Below are positions 53,206 through 62,723 of a DNA stretch of 64,000 nucleotides, piece by piece (position 1 is the first letter of the stretch; each line of letters begins with the position of its first letter). Under the pieces are notes generated by a model. That model was not told the origin of the DNA. It did not search any database and saw only the letters and a program-made list of their open reading frames with translations. Source of the stretch: Alloprevotella sp. Lung230 (lineage in GTDB: Bacteria; Bacteroidota; Bacteroidia; Bacteroidales; Bacteroidaceae); assembly GCF_014385435.1 (NCBI RefSeq), contig NZ_JACSUD010000001.1, positions 465,596 to 529,595 of the forward strand, read 5' to 3'. A program made the position numbers and the translations under genes.

Positions 53206-53378
53206 TTATTGATTTGTATTATAGTTCGAATTTTCTATCAGTTGTTTTGCCTCGATTTCCAGTATCTCCGCTATCTGGAAGAGGGTTTCAAGGCTTGGTT
53301 GACGGCGATTACAGACATAGGCATTGACAATGCTGAAGCTCTTGCCAAGTTTTTCGGCAAGCCATGTTTGCCTTAATT
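53206..53378 (-). pseudogene. XRE-family regulator truncated by IS1380
   Basis: The retained part reads RQTWLAEKLGKSFSIVNAYVCNRRQPSLETLFQIAEILEIEAKQLIENSN, almost the same as the protein at 37490. The first HTH helix and normal start (NRIKEVLxEKG) are gone; the sequence ends at the IS border. A hybrid frame of 117 codons beginning inside the IS (53559) could still give a fusion. Beyond the right IS end the flanking DNA does not contain the missing N-terminus either, so the loss may be older than, or additional to, the insertion. Confidence 0.8.
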
Positions 53379-54967
53379 CCGCAGCATAAATTCTTGTGAG
53401 AACTCCAAGTGCCTGAGAAACAAAGTTCTCAAAACACTTGGATATGTCAGAAATTTCACCTATCTTGGTGCTGCAAACATAGCAAGTAAGCAAAAATTTG
53501 ACATGACAAAGGTAGCAATTAAAAACGAGAATATCACTTCTTTCGGTGGAATTTATCACATTATGGACGTTTTCTCAAAAGTTGGGCTTTGAAAAACTTA
53601 CTGAATCTGTATTGGGCAAACGTGGAAGTAGCGGCAAAGCATTCTGTTATGGAAGTATTTTCGGCTCTCTCTTCTTCAGTTACCTTTGTGGTGGAGAATG
53701 CCTTGAGGACATCAATGTGCTTATTGGGCAGTTCAAGCAGAGACCTGATACGCTATTACCCGGTGCCGACACTGTGGGGCGAGGACTAAAGGAACTTGCC
53801 GAAAAGAATATTGTCTATAAGAGCGAGACCTCCGACAAGTCGTATAGTTTCAACACAGCAGAAAAGTTGAACACCTTACTTTTACGGATGATACGAAGAA
53901 TGGGGCTTATAAAAGTGGGCAGTCATGTTGACTTAGACTTTGACCACCGGTTTATTCCAGCCCACAAGTTCGATGCAAAGTATTCTTACAAGCAGGATTT
54001 TGGCTATTTCCCTGGTTGGGCTTCCATTGGGGGAATCATAGTCGGAGGTGAGAATCGTGACGAAAACACCAATGTGAGATTCCATCAAGAAGACACGCTC
54101 CGTCGTATTATGGACCGTGTGACCTCAGAACTTGGTGTGGTAATAGAGCGTTTCCGTGCTGACTGCGGGTCGTTCTCAAAGGAAATCATCCAAACCGTAG
54201 AGCAGCGCTGCAACACGTTCTATATACGTGCAGCCAACTGCGACAGCCGATGTGAGGACTTCCGCCAGCTGAAAGAAGGGAAGAGTGTTGAGGTTGGTTA
54301 TGAGAGATGCGATGTCACATCCATCAGCATGGACAACCTAATAGAAGGAAAGTCATACAGGCTTGTCGTACAGCGTAGTCCTTTGAAAGACAAGGATGGC
54401 AGGGAGCAGACGGATATGTTCGGAGTGATATACACATACCGCTGTATCCTTACCAATAACTGGACATCCACAGAGAAAGACATCATTACATTTTATAATG
54501 AGCGTGGAGCGAGCGAAAAGAACTTCGACATACAGAACAATGACTTCGGCTGGGCACATCTGCCATTTTCCTTCATGGCTGAGAACATGGCTTTCATGAT
54601 GGTTACCGCCATGCTGAAGAACTTCTATCTCTATCTCGTCCGTCATATCAGCGAGAAGGTCAAGCCATTGAAAAAGACAAGCAGGCTGAAAGCCTTTATC
54701 CTGCATTTTGTCAGCGTGCCAGCAAAATGGGTGCGCACTGGAAGGCAGAACGTTCTGAACCTATATACAAATAAAACCTACTACTCTGAGGTCTCCATTG
54801 AATAAATATCATTTCTTTGTGGTTTTTCATACTTCCCCATTGGTTTGGGTGGGGGATTTCATGACTATGCAAGAACCAAGAACCCCAGAAAATCCCCATA
54901 TCAATGGATAAATCCCCAAAATGTCACTTCAATATATAAAAGTACCTCACAAGGAATAATGCTGCGG
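53379..54967 (+). mobile_element. Complete IS1380-family insertion sequence
   Basis: Ends are CCGCAGCATAAATTCTTGTGAG at the left (53379) and the near-complement CTCACAAGGAATAATGCTGCGG at the right (ending 54967), with mismatches in the middle. AATT flanks both sides (53375-53378 and 54968-54971), a 4-bp target duplication, so this is a simple, fairly recent insertion of 1589 bp. Confidence 0.9.
53546..54805 (+). CDS. IS1380-family transposase
   Basis: A 419-residue transposase: KAFCYGSIFGSLFFSYLCGGECLEDINVL, then the catalytic Asp regions VDLDFDHRFIPAHKFDAKYSYKQDFGYFPGWASIGG and IERFRADCGSFSKEI, and the Glu region IITFYNERGASEKNFDIQNNDFGWAHLPFS. This is the IS4-fold DDE layout of IS1380. It is full length without frameshift, so the element may be active. 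The transposase begins about 170 bp inside the left end. Confidence 0.92.
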   Translation: MEFITLWTFSQKLGFEKLTESVLGKRGSSGKAFCYGSIFGSLFFSYLCGGECLEDINVLIGQFKQRPDTLLPGADTVGRGLKELAEKNIVYKSETSDKSYSFNTAEKLNTLLLRMIRRMGLIKVGSHVDLDFDHRFIPAHKFDAKYSYKQDFGYFPGWASIGGIIVGGENRDENTNVRFHQEDTLRRIMDRVTSELGVVIERFRADCGSFSKEIIQTVEQRCNTFYIRAANCDSRCEDFRQLKEGKSVEVGYERCDVTSISMDNLIEGKSYRLVVQRSPLKDKDGREQTDMFGVIYTYRCILTNNWTSTEKDIITFYNERGASEKNFDIQNNDFGWAHLPFSFMAENMAFMMVTAMLKNFYLYLVRHISEKVKPLKKTSRLKAFILHFVSVPAKWVRTGRQNVLNLYTNKTYYSEVSIE

Positions 54968-55023
54968 AATTGAGGGAAAAAAGAAAAACAGGAAAAACTA
55001 TTGGGATTCTCATAGGAAATTAC

Positions 55024-55058
55024 TACTTTTGAAGCGAATATCACGCTAATATTGGCGT
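55024..55058 (+). promoter_or_regulatory. Promoter and operator-like palindrome before the sulfur/helicase operon
   Basis: TACTTTTG (55024-55031) fits the -7 consensus; no good -33 was seen. ACGCTAATATTGGCGT (55043-55058) is a 16-bp palindrome with one mismatched pair, lying between the -7 element and the XRE start at 55073, a likely binding site for that regulator. 54972-55023 holds nothing else of note. Confidence 0.55.
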
Positions 55059-55072
55059 AAAATCATCAGAAT

Positions 55073-55279
55073 ATGGCAGAAAATCGCATTAAAGCCGTCC
55101 TTGCAGATAAGAAAAAGACATGCAGGTGGCTGGCTCAAGAAATAGATATGAGTGAGAATACAGTTTCTCGTTGGTGCTCTAATAAGATGCAACCATCGCT
55201 ATCGCAACTTGATAAAGTAGCTGCAGCTTTGGATGTCGATATTCGCGAATTATTAAGACCTACAAAAGAAGCATTATGA
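55073..55279 (+). CDS. XRE-family regulator of the sulfur/helicase operon
   Basis: A 68-residue HTH_3 protein: NRIKAVLADKKKTCRWLAQEIDMSENTVSRWCSNKMQPSLSQLDKVAAALDVDIRELLRPTKEAL. Same size and same role as the other XRE leaders here, but more divergent in the recognition helix. It overlaps the DUF4007 gene by 4 bp (ATGA), so it is the first gene of the operon. Confidence 0.88.
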   Translation: MAENRIKAVLADKKKTCRWLAQEIDMSENTVSRWCSNKMQPSLSQLDKVAAALDVDIRELLRPTKEAL

Positions 55280-56121
55280 GATATAGTTTTTCTGGACATG
55301 AGTCTTTTCATTGCAAATCATTATGGCTAAAGAAAGGCTATGATTTCATTTGTAATAAAAAGCATTTCACAGATACAGACTCTGTTGTAGAGCTAGGAGT
55401 CGGTAAGAATATGGTGTCGGCCATTAGATTTTGGCTGAAAGCGTTTTCGTTGACAAAAGAAGATGTTCTCACAGATTTAGCTGAATATATCTTCAGTACA
55501 AATACTGGTAGAGATCCATTTTGTGAGGATATAGCCACCCTTTGGGTATTGCATTATAATTTGGTTAAATCTCAAGTTGCAAGTATATATCAACTTGTAT
55601 TCATTGACTTTCAACGTGAAAGAAGAGAGTTTGAGAAAGTACAGCTTCTATCTTTCATTAAAAGAAAATGCAGTGTTCCTGAACAAAAAAATGTCTATAA
55701 TGAGAATACTGTTTCAAAAGACATAAATGTATTCCTTCAGAGTTATATTGAACCCAATGATTTAAAGCAACTTGAAAGATACTCAGCTTTGCTTATTAAT
55801 CTGGAACTGATTCGAGAAATCGAAAAGGGAGTATATCGCTTTCAGGAAATAGATACCGATTCTATTCCAGATGTTGTAATCCTGTATGCTTTATGTGATA
55901 TGAGGGATGAAGACAAGCTACTTTCTTTTGATAAGATACAAGAGTTAAGCTTGCTTTTCTGTATTCCTATAGCAGCCTTTTTAGATAAGGTGAGACATAT
56001 TGCAGAGTTGTATCCTGACTATATCACTTATTCTGATAATAGTGGAATACGCAACATCTATTTCAAAGATAATATCGAAAGTATTCATTTGCTCGACATG
56101 TATTACAATCATGAAATATAA
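55276..56121 (+). CDS. DUF4007 family protein
   Basis: A 281-residue protein with the DUF4007 opening FSGHESFHCKSLWLKKGYDFI and VELGVGKNMVSAIRFWLKAFSL, followed by FSTNTGRDPFCEDIATLWVLHYNLV. DUF4007 proteins are found in gene clusters with DndC-type PAPS-reductase proteins; their activity is unknown, and a DNA-binding or adaptor role is an inference. The stop overlaps the start of the ATPase gene by 11 bp, so the products are made together. Confidence 0.85.
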   Translation: MRYSFSGHESFHCKSLWLKKGYDFICNKKHFTDTDSVVELGVGKNMVSAIRFWLKAFSLTKEDVLTDLAEYIFSTNTGRDPFCEDIATLWVLHYNLVKSQVASIYQLVFIDFQRERREFEKVQLLSFIKRKCSVPEQKNVYNENTVSKDINVFLQSYIEPNDLKQLERYSALLINLELIREIEKGVYRFQEIDTDSIPDVVILYALCDMRDEDKLLSFDKIQELSLLFCIPIAAFLDKVRHIAELYPDYITYSDNSGIRNIYFKDNIESIHLLDMYYNHEI

Positions 56122-59100
56122 TCCTTCAATCAACATAGAATATGGAATAGACAAAGATTTCCATTATATCGTTACACCTAATGCTCAGGCCGTAACAGGG
56201 GAACTTGTATCGAATTTCCATTCCGGCATGCACTCTTTTTCCATTATTGGCACTTACGGAACAGGTAAGTCTAGCTATCTGATGGCCTTAGAAAGAGATT
56301 TAATGGAAGGCACTAATTACCTTATACAAAACAACACAGTTTTTAGCAAAAACCTCAAAGGTTTTGAATGCCTCAATATTTTGGGAGACTATAGCACCCT
56401 TTCAAATCTATTGGCGGACAAGCTTCATTGCGACCGTTCTGATGATACCAAGAATATTTTTACCGCATTATCAGAATATTATGCTAAAGTAAAGAAAGAG
56501 AATAAGTTTCTTTTTATCGTAGTGGATGAGTTTGGCAAGATATTAGAGCATGCCGCTAAAAACAATCCAGAACGAGAACTGTACTTCTTGCAGAAGTTAG
56601 CTGAGTTTGTAAATGTACCTTCTCGAAATATTATTCTTCTGACCACTCTTCACCAAAACTTTGGTGCTTATGCAGGTAAATTGACTGATAGCCAAAGAAA
56701 TGAATGGCTGAAAGTAAAAGGCAGATATAAAGAACTTGTGTTCAGTGAACCTGTAGAACAACTGCTATATCTAGCTGCAGAGCAAATATCAAACACAAAG
56801 ATGAATTGCGATTCAGCAGCTCTGGTCGAACTTCTAGCGCTGGCAAAACGAACCAAGTTCATCTCGCCGCAACTTGACGGAAAGACTATCAAGAAATTGT
56901 TCCCCTTAGACGCATTCTCTGCAATGTGTATGACAAAGGCTATCCAAAGATATGGCCAAAATGAGCGAACTCTCTTTTCTTTCTTGATGTCGAAGGGAAC
57001 AAATTCGTTCAGCGAGTTCGTACCTCAAGAAAATGAGACCTACAACCTATCCATGGTTTATGACTACTTGGTATATAATTTCTATTCGTTCCTTTCTGAG
57101 GCTAATGCAGACTCTATGAATTGGACCTCAATGCGCGTAGCTATTGAACGTGTAGAAAGTGGAGTTATTCATGCTGCTCACATTGCTGATGCCTTAAAAA
57201 TAGTCAAAAGTATTGGTCTTCTTAGTTTGTTTGGTAGCTCAGCCACGTCAATTAGCAAAGAGCTTTTGGTAACTTATGCTCAAAAAGCATTAGCCGTTAA
57301 GAGCCCGGAGAAGGTAATTGATGCGTTGACTGCACAAAAAATCATCAGATTTGCATCATACAAGTCTTCATATATCCTCTTTGAAGGTACTGATTTAAAC
57401 TTGGAAGATGAGCTTTTTAATGCAGCAAACATCGTGCAGAAACCTGCTGCTGAAATCAGCAATCTGAGTCCGTACTTATCGCAAAAAGCTATTGCTGTAT
57501 CCGAAGAATATTATCGTAATGGTACACCCCGTTACTTCGAGTATATTGCTAGAAATGAGGCTGAACCCATTATGCCGCAAAGTGATATTGATGGATATGT
57601 ACAGCTAGTATTCCCTTTGGATGACCAAGGAATACCTTCAACGTTGCGCATTTCCAAAGAATCGCCCTATGCGAACATTTTTGTAGTGTTTACCAATGTA
57701 GATAAGATTACCAAGCATCTGTATGAAATAGCAAAGCTTCAATATCTTAATGAGAATGTGGTACTGGATGACCGTGTGGCTAAGAAAGAAATAGAAAGCC
57801 AAATTACGTATGAGAAGTCACAGCTTAATAGCGTAATTAATGAATCCTTAGTATCAGGTTCACAAAACTGCACTTGGATATACAAGGGCGAAATTAAGGA
57901 CATTAGAAGTTTCAGAGACCTCAACAAACTGCTCTCTACTGTTTGCAAAGACGTGTACTCTTCAACACCAATCCTGAGAAATGAGCTTTTCAATAAGCAG
58001 AAATTAAGCTCGGCTATTTCATTAGCTAGAGTCAAGCTTTTTGATGCTATGATTGATAATAGTGATAAGGAAGAATTCGGCTTTGCAGAGTCTACATGTC
58101 CACCTGAAAAGACCATATATTATACGATTTTCAAAAGTACAGGCATTCATCGGATGTCTAAGGATGGTCTTTACATACTGGGAGACCCTCAAAATGAACT
58201 CATCAAGGATCTTTGGACTGTATGCTGTGACTTTATCACTTCAACAACAGATAAACCGAGAAAAGTCAGCGAGCTGATTAAGATTCTTAAAGCGCAACCT
58301 TTCAAACTCAAACAGGGTGTAATTGACTTTTGGATTCCTATTTTCTTGTTTATCAAACAACAGGATTTTGCTATCTATAACAGCAATGGCGCTTACGTCA
58401 TGAACATAACTAAGGAGTTTTTTGAACTGCTACAAAAACATCCTGCAGAGTTCGCTGTCAAAGCATTTAATGTCAGTGGTGTTAAGATTGAATTTTTCAA
58501 GAAATATCGTCAATTCTTGCGTAAAGATGATGGTACTGCCCTTGGTGCTACATCATTTATTGAGACTTTCAAACCATTCTTGCAGTATTATAGAAACCTC
58601 AATGAATATGCTAAGAATACCCGGAAGTTCGAAAATGTATCAACGGCAAAGTTCCGCGATATATTAGCTCAAGCCAAAGACCCCGAAAAGGCATTCTTTG
58701 GAGATTTGCCCGAAGCATTTGGCTATCAAGGTGAACAATTGACAAACAATCAAGAGTTCATAGAGCAGTACCTTGAAAAGATTCAGACAGCTGTTAGAGA
58801 GTTGAATGTTTGTTACGACAACGCTATAATACGTATCGAAAATCGAGTAAAGGATGAACTTTCTTTGGAAGGCTCGTATGAAGCATACAAACAGGTTCTT
58901 GAGAATCGATATATGCATGTAAAGAAACACCTGCTCACAACCAAATGTCGCACGTTCCTTGAACGTATATTAGCTCCTTCAGCTTCTCCCAAGGAGTTCT
59001 ATGAGAAAATATGTAATGTTGTTATTGATAAGCAGCTCGTTCAGATGCGCGACAAAGAGGAAGAATCGTTACTTGACAATTTGATTTTCCTTTTCCATGA

Positions 59101-59335
59101 ATTGGATCGTCATGTAGCCATTTCGTCTATGGATGTAGGTACCGATGAAGTATTCAATTTTGAGATTGCATCGACTTCTCACGGAATGGCACACTCTCAA
59201 ACGTATCGACTTCCAGAAAAGCAGAAAGCAAAAGCAAAAGAGATTTCAAAGTCCATTGAAGCGCTTCTAACAGGTGATAGTAACCTTGATGTATGCGTGC
59301 TACTTAAAATGTTAAACGAAAAATTGGCAAAATGA
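56111..59335 (+). CDS. Large P-loop ATPase of the sulfur/helicase operon
   Basis: About 1074 residues; the start at 56111 (MKYNPSINIEYGIDKDFHYIVTPNAQ) fits coupling with DUF4007; earlier in-frame ATGs lie inside that gene. Walker A FSIIGTYGTGKSSYL (residues 47-54) and Walker B FLFIVVDEFGKILEH (Asp 139, Glu 140) lie in the first 250 residues, followed by ILLTTLHQNFGAYAG, a sensor-like stretch. The remaining 800 residues are helical with no recognised domain. Overall size and an N-terminal ATPase on a long helical body resemble BrxC/PglY-type or DptH-like defence ATPases, but I cannot assign it to either. Its stop overlaps the next start by 4 bp. Confidence 0.75.
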   Translation: MKYNPSINIEYGIDKDFHYIVTPNAQAVTGELVSNFHSGMHSFSIIGTYGTGKSSYLMALERDLMEGTNYLIQNNTVFSKNLKGFECLNILGDYSTLSNLLADKLHCDRSDDTKNIFTALSEYYAKVKKENKFLFIVVDEFGKILEHAAKNNPERELYFLQKLAEFVNVPSRNIILLTTLHQNFGAYAGKLTDSQRNEWLKVKGRYKELVFSEPVEQLLYLAAEQISNTKMNCDSAALVELLALAKRTKFISPQLDGKTIKKLFPLDAFSAMCMTKAIQRYGQNERTLFSFLMSKGTNSFSEFVPQENETYNLSMVYDYLVYNFYSFLSEANADSMNWTSMRVAIERVESGVIHAAHIADALKIVKSIGLLSLFGSSATSISKELLVTYAQKALAVKSPEKVIDALTAQKIIRFASYKSSYILFEGTDLNLEDELFNAANIVQKPAAEISNLSPYLSQKAIAVSEEYYRNGTPRYFEYIARNEAEPIMPQSDIDGYVQLVFPLDDQGIPSTLRISKESPYANIFVVFTNVDKITKHLYEIAKLQYLNENVVLDDRVAKKEIESQITYEKSQLNSVINESLVSGSQNCTWIYKGEIKDIRSFRDLNKLLSTVCKDVYSSTPILRNELFNKQKLSSAISLARVKLFDAMIDNSDKEEFGFAESTCPPEKTIYYTIFKSTGIHRMSKDGLYILGDPQNELIKDLWTVCCDFITSTTDKPRKVSELIKILKAQPFKLKQGVIDFWIPIFLFIKQQDFAIYNSNGAYVMNITKEFFELLQKHPAEFAVKAFNVSGVKIEFFKKYRQFLRKDDGTALGATSFIETFKPFLQYYRNLNEYAKNTRKFENVSTAKFRDILAQAKDPEKAFFGDLPEAFGYQGEQLTNNQEFIEQYLEKIQTAVRELNVCYDNAIIRIENRVKDELSLEGSYEAYKQVLENRYMHVKKHLLTTKCRTFLERILAPSASPKEFYEKICNVVIDKQLVQMRDKEEESLLDNLIFLFHELDRHVAISSMDVGTDEVFNFEIASTSHGMAHSQTYRLPEKQKAKAKEISKSIEALLTGDSNLDVCVLLKMLNEKLAK

Positions 59336-60432
59336 ACGTAAGACATATATTGGGCATATCTGGTGGCAAAGATAGTGCAGCCCTAGCAATATATATGAAG
59401 GATAAATATCCGGATTTAAAGGTTGATTATTACAACTCAGATACTGGTTGTGAACTGGAAGAAACAGAGGTCCTAATCAATCGACTAGAATCCTATTTAG
59501 GAGGTATCACACGACTACGCGCAGCAGAAGGTAGCCCTGAGCCAACGCCTTTTGAACATTTTTTGAAGGCTAGTGGTAACTTCCTTCCTTCACCTCAAGC
59601 ACGATGGTACACCCAAAAAATGAAACTCGCAGAAATGGAGAAATTTGTGGGTGACGAACCAACCATTTCGTACGTTGGGATTAGAGGTGACGAGGAGCGT
59701 GAAGGCTATGTCTCTACAAAGCCTAACATTCAAGCGATTTTCCCCTTCAGAAAAAATATTTGGAGCTTGGACGTTATCAATCAATTCTTGAGTCCAAAGA
59801 ATACAGATAAGGTTAGAGCAATCTATCAGCAAGTATGCCCCGATAACTTGGTTGATTCTGTTCTTCAAATTATAGATACTCCCTTAACGAGAGACTTTTA
59901 TTATAGTAAGAAGCTCAATGCACTTCTAGATATAGACGTTAAGGTTTTCAATAAAGCTGTCTATGAATATTTGAAGACGACAGACCTACCTGTTGGTCAA
60001 TTAGATGAGTTTCCGCTGATAGACAACGATGATGTTCTTGTAAAGGATGACATCTTCTCAATTTTGGAAGATTCGGGTGTTGGTGTTCCTGCATACTATA
60101 AGCCTGTTGAATTTGAGGTGGATGGTAGAAAAGGAACCTATAGCCGTAGTCGTTCAGGTTGTTACTTCTGTTTTTACCAGCAGAAGATAGAATGGATATG
60201 GCTATACGAACAACACCCTGATTTATTCAAGAAGGCTATGGAATTTGAGAAGGATGGCTATACATGGAATCAGCATGAAAGCCTTTCTGAACTCATTAAG
60301 CCTGAACGTGTTCGTCAAATCAAACTGGATGCAATCAAAAAGCAAGAAGCCAAGAAGAAACAAGGTGATGGCACCTTACTCGGCCAGTTAGATGATGACG
60401 AAGAACTCATGTGTGCTAACTGTTTCATTTAA
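59332..60432 (+). CDS. DndC-like PAPS-reductase-family (PP-loop) protein
   Basis: A 366-residue protein. HILGISGGKDSAALAIYMKDKYPDLKVDYYNSDTGCELEET contains the PP-loop SGGKDS (residues 10-15), which activates a substrate with ATP. NFLPSPQARWYTQKMKLAEME and SYVGIRGDEEREGY follow, as in DndC and PAPS reductase relatives. Cys residues are clustered: SGCYFCFYQQKIEW and, at the very end, LMCANCFI, plausible Fe-S or sulfur-carrying ligands. DndC takes part in putting sulfur into the DNA backbone; the same chemistry is suggested here. The same PAPS-reductase family also occurs as BrxP in BREX type 4. No cysteine desulfurase lies beside it in the window. Confidence 0.85.
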   Translation: MNVRHILGISGGKDSAALAIYMKDKYPDLKVDYYNSDTGCELEETEVLINRLESYLGGITRLRAAEGSPEPTPFEHFLKASGNFLPSPQARWYTQKMKLAEMEKFVGDEPTISYVGIRGDEEREGYVSTKPNIQAIFPFRKNIWSLDVINQFLSPKNTDKVRAIYQQVCPDNLVDSVLQIIDTPLTRDFYYSKKLNALLDIDVKVFNKAVYEYLKTTDLPVGQLDEFPLIDNDDVLVKDDIFSILEDSGVGVPAYYKPVEFEVDGRKGTYSRSRSGCYFCFYQQKIEWIWLYEQHPDLFKKAMEFEKDGYTWNQHESLSELIKPERVRQIKLDAIKKQEAKKKQGDGTLLGQLDDDEELMCANCFI

Positions 60433-60444
60433 TATCGATACATT

Positions 60445-62721
60445 ATGCTTAAGTCGAATGTAGTATGGCCTGATAGCCGACGTTTCAAATCACGTTCAGA
60501 GTGGGAACCAATAGGCTTCTTCTCCGAAGCGCTATGTAATGCTACACAGTTTGATTTGTACTTGGGCTTCTTTTCTTCCTCTGCTATAAATGTATTAGCT
60601 GACAGCTTTGCAAGCTTTCTTTATCAAGGTGGAAAGATGAGAATGATTATAAACGATATTCTCTCTTCTGATGATAAGCACGTGATGATGGTTAGTGAAT
60701 CGGATACCAATATTCCATTTTTTGATTTGTCTAACTTGGAGTCATTGAGCTATACATTGTCAAACAGAGATAAGCACTTTTTTGAATGCCTTGCTTGGTT
60801 GATAAAAAATGAGAGAATTGAAATTAAAATCGTTTCACCTAAAGAAGGTCATGGCATATCACATGCCAAATGTGGCCTTTTTAGTGATGGCTTAAACAGA
60901 GTCGCTTTTGATGGATCATGCAATTTTTCACGAACGGCTCTAATCGAAAACATAGAGAGCATTACTGCATTCTGTGATTGGGATGGTCAAGGTGATGTTT
61001 TTAAGATTAATGATATTCAAGAAGAGTTCAATCGCACCTTCGCAGGCAACAATGATACTGTCACCTACTTGAGCTGCGACAAAGTCAAAACTGCAATTAC
61101 CACCACTTTTGCAGAAAAAGACATTAAAGAGCTCGTCAAGGATGAGAATGTCTTGATAAGCAAATCTCTTGATAAGGAATTGCCATCAAGTATAAGTAAA
61201 TATCTGACTAAAGCCAAGGTAAGAGTCCTTGATATGATTGATAAGATGGCTCCATCCAAGCCCTCTGTTGAGGATTCTGATGAGCCTAAATTTCCATTTT
61301 CTGAGCCAAGAGAATATCAAAAACAGGCTTTTGAAAATTGGAAGAATAATAAGCAGCAAGGCTTGTTTGCTATGGCCACTGGTACTGGTAAAACATTGAC
61401 TTCATTAAATTGCTTATTGAACATATACAAGAAGTATCATTTTTATAAATCTATCATTTTAGTCCCAACGATAACTCTCGTAGATCAATGGGAGCAAGAA
61501 TGCAAACGGTTTAACTTCAAAAACGTTGTTAAGGTCAGCTCCAAAAATGCAAAATGGAAAGACGAAATAGGCACTATTAAACTCAGAGAAGAGATTAATG
61601 ATAACGCAGACGTTTCGTATGTCATTATAGCTACTTATGCATCGTTTGCCCGTGAAGCGATTTTTAAGGAGCTAATGTCTTTCAATAAGATAACTCAAAA
61701 ACGTCTCCTGTTTATTGCTGATGAAGCACATAATATGGGAGCAGGTAGAATCTTAGACCGGTTAAATGGCATTAAATTCTTGAGACGCATCGGCCTTTCT
61801 GCCACTCCAGAGAGGCAATACGATGATGTCGGAAATAAAGCCGTGATGAATTTCTTTGGATGTGAAAAAAGTTATACTTTTGAATACTCCATGAGAGATG
61901 CTATTGAAAATGGTTTCCTTTGCAGATATTACTACTATCCTCATCTAGTAAGACTTACCGACGAAGAAATGTCTAAGTATATGCATATTTCTACGCAACT
62001 CGCTAAGTCCTATAGCAATGAGCGCAGATGTTTTAATACCGATGACGATATAGTAATGCGTCTGCTACTTAAACGCAAACGTATCATACATAAAGCGTCT
62101 AATAAGGATAGTCTTTTCAAAAGTATCCTAGAGCAACGATACAAAGAAAAAGGAAATCTAAAATACACCTTAGTCTACGTACCCGAAGGTTCACGCCCAG
62201 ACGATGAACAATCAGATATGTATGATAAGCGTGAAGATGTTGAATCTGATGATTATTCTGAAAACTTAATTGATAAGTATTCTCAGATAGTCTTAGATGT
62301 GAGTAACGAAACAACAGTAAAAAAGTTCGTTTCTGGCATCAATGAGAGAGGCATTATACTCGACAAATTCGCCGAAGGTGAAATTGAAGTACTTACTTCC
62401 ATGAAATGTTTGGATGAAGGTGTTGACGTTCCACGTAGTGAAATGGCCATATTCTGTGCAAGCACTGGTAATCCAAGACAATTCATTCAGCGTCGAGGAC
62501 GTATCTTGAGAAAACATCCTGACAAGCATATGGCTGTAATTCATGACTTAGTTGTTGTGCCTGAAATAAACTCAGAACAAGACAACTATGCTATGGAGCG
62601 CAACCTCTTACAAAGTGAATTAAAACGAGTTCATGACTTCGCCATTCTTTCGGAAAATGCAGATTTTGCATACACTGAATTAGAAGACGTTACGTCATAC
62701 TATAACCTATCAATATTCTAA
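60445..62721 (+). CDS. PLD-domain/DEAH-box superfamily 2 helicase
   Basis: A 758-residue protein. The N-terminal 200 residues have a phospholipase D-like half: GHGISHAKCGLFSDG (His 140, Lys 142) and GSCNFSRTAL. Then comes an SF2 helicase: EYQKQAFENW, LFAMATGTGKTLTSL (Walker A), TYASFAREA, FIADEAHNMGA (DEAH), IGLSATPERQ, MKCLDEGVDVPRSEM and FIQRRGRILRKH (motif VI arginines). PLD-plus-helicase proteins occur in several restriction-type systems, where the PLD domain may cut or bind DNA. A second PLD HKD motif was not seen, so a dimer might form the site. It starts 12 bp after the DndC-like gene. Confidence 0.85.
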   Translation: MLKSNVVWPDSRRFKSRSEWEPIGFFSEALCNATQFDLYLGFFSSSAINVLADSFASFLYQGGKMRMIINDILSSDDKHVMMVSESDTNIPFFDLSNLESLSYTLSNRDKHFFECLAWLIKNERIEIKIVSPKEGHGISHAKCGLFSDGLNRVAFDGSCNFSRTALIENIESITAFCDWDGQGDVFKINDIQEEFNRTFAGNNDTVTYLSCDKVKTAITTTFAEKDIKELVKDENVLISKSLDKELPSSISKYLTKAKVRVLDMIDKMAPSKPSVEDSDEPKFPFSEPREYQKQAFENWKNNKQQGLFAMATGTGKTLTSLNCLLNIYKKYHFYKSIILVPTITLVDQWEQECKRFNFKNVVKVSSKNAKWKDEIGTIKLREEINDNADVSYVIIATYASFAREAIFKELMSFNKITQKRLLFIADEAHNMGAGRILDRLNGIKFLRRIGLSATPERQYDDVGNKAVMNFFGCEKSYTFEYSMRDAIENGFLCRYYYYPHLVRLTDEEMSKYMHISTQLAKSYSNERRCFNTDDDIVMRLLLKRKRIIHKASNKDSLFKSILEQRYKEKGNLKYTLVYVPEGSRPDDEQSDMYDKREDVESDDYSENLIDKYSQIVLDVSNETTVKKFVSGINERGIILDKFAEGEIEVLTSMKCLDEGVDVPRSEMAIFCASTGNPRQFIQRRGRILRKHPDKHMAVIHDLVVVPEINSEQDNYAMERNLLQSELKRVHDFAILSENADFAYTELEDVTSYYNLSIF

Positions 62722-62723
62722 AG

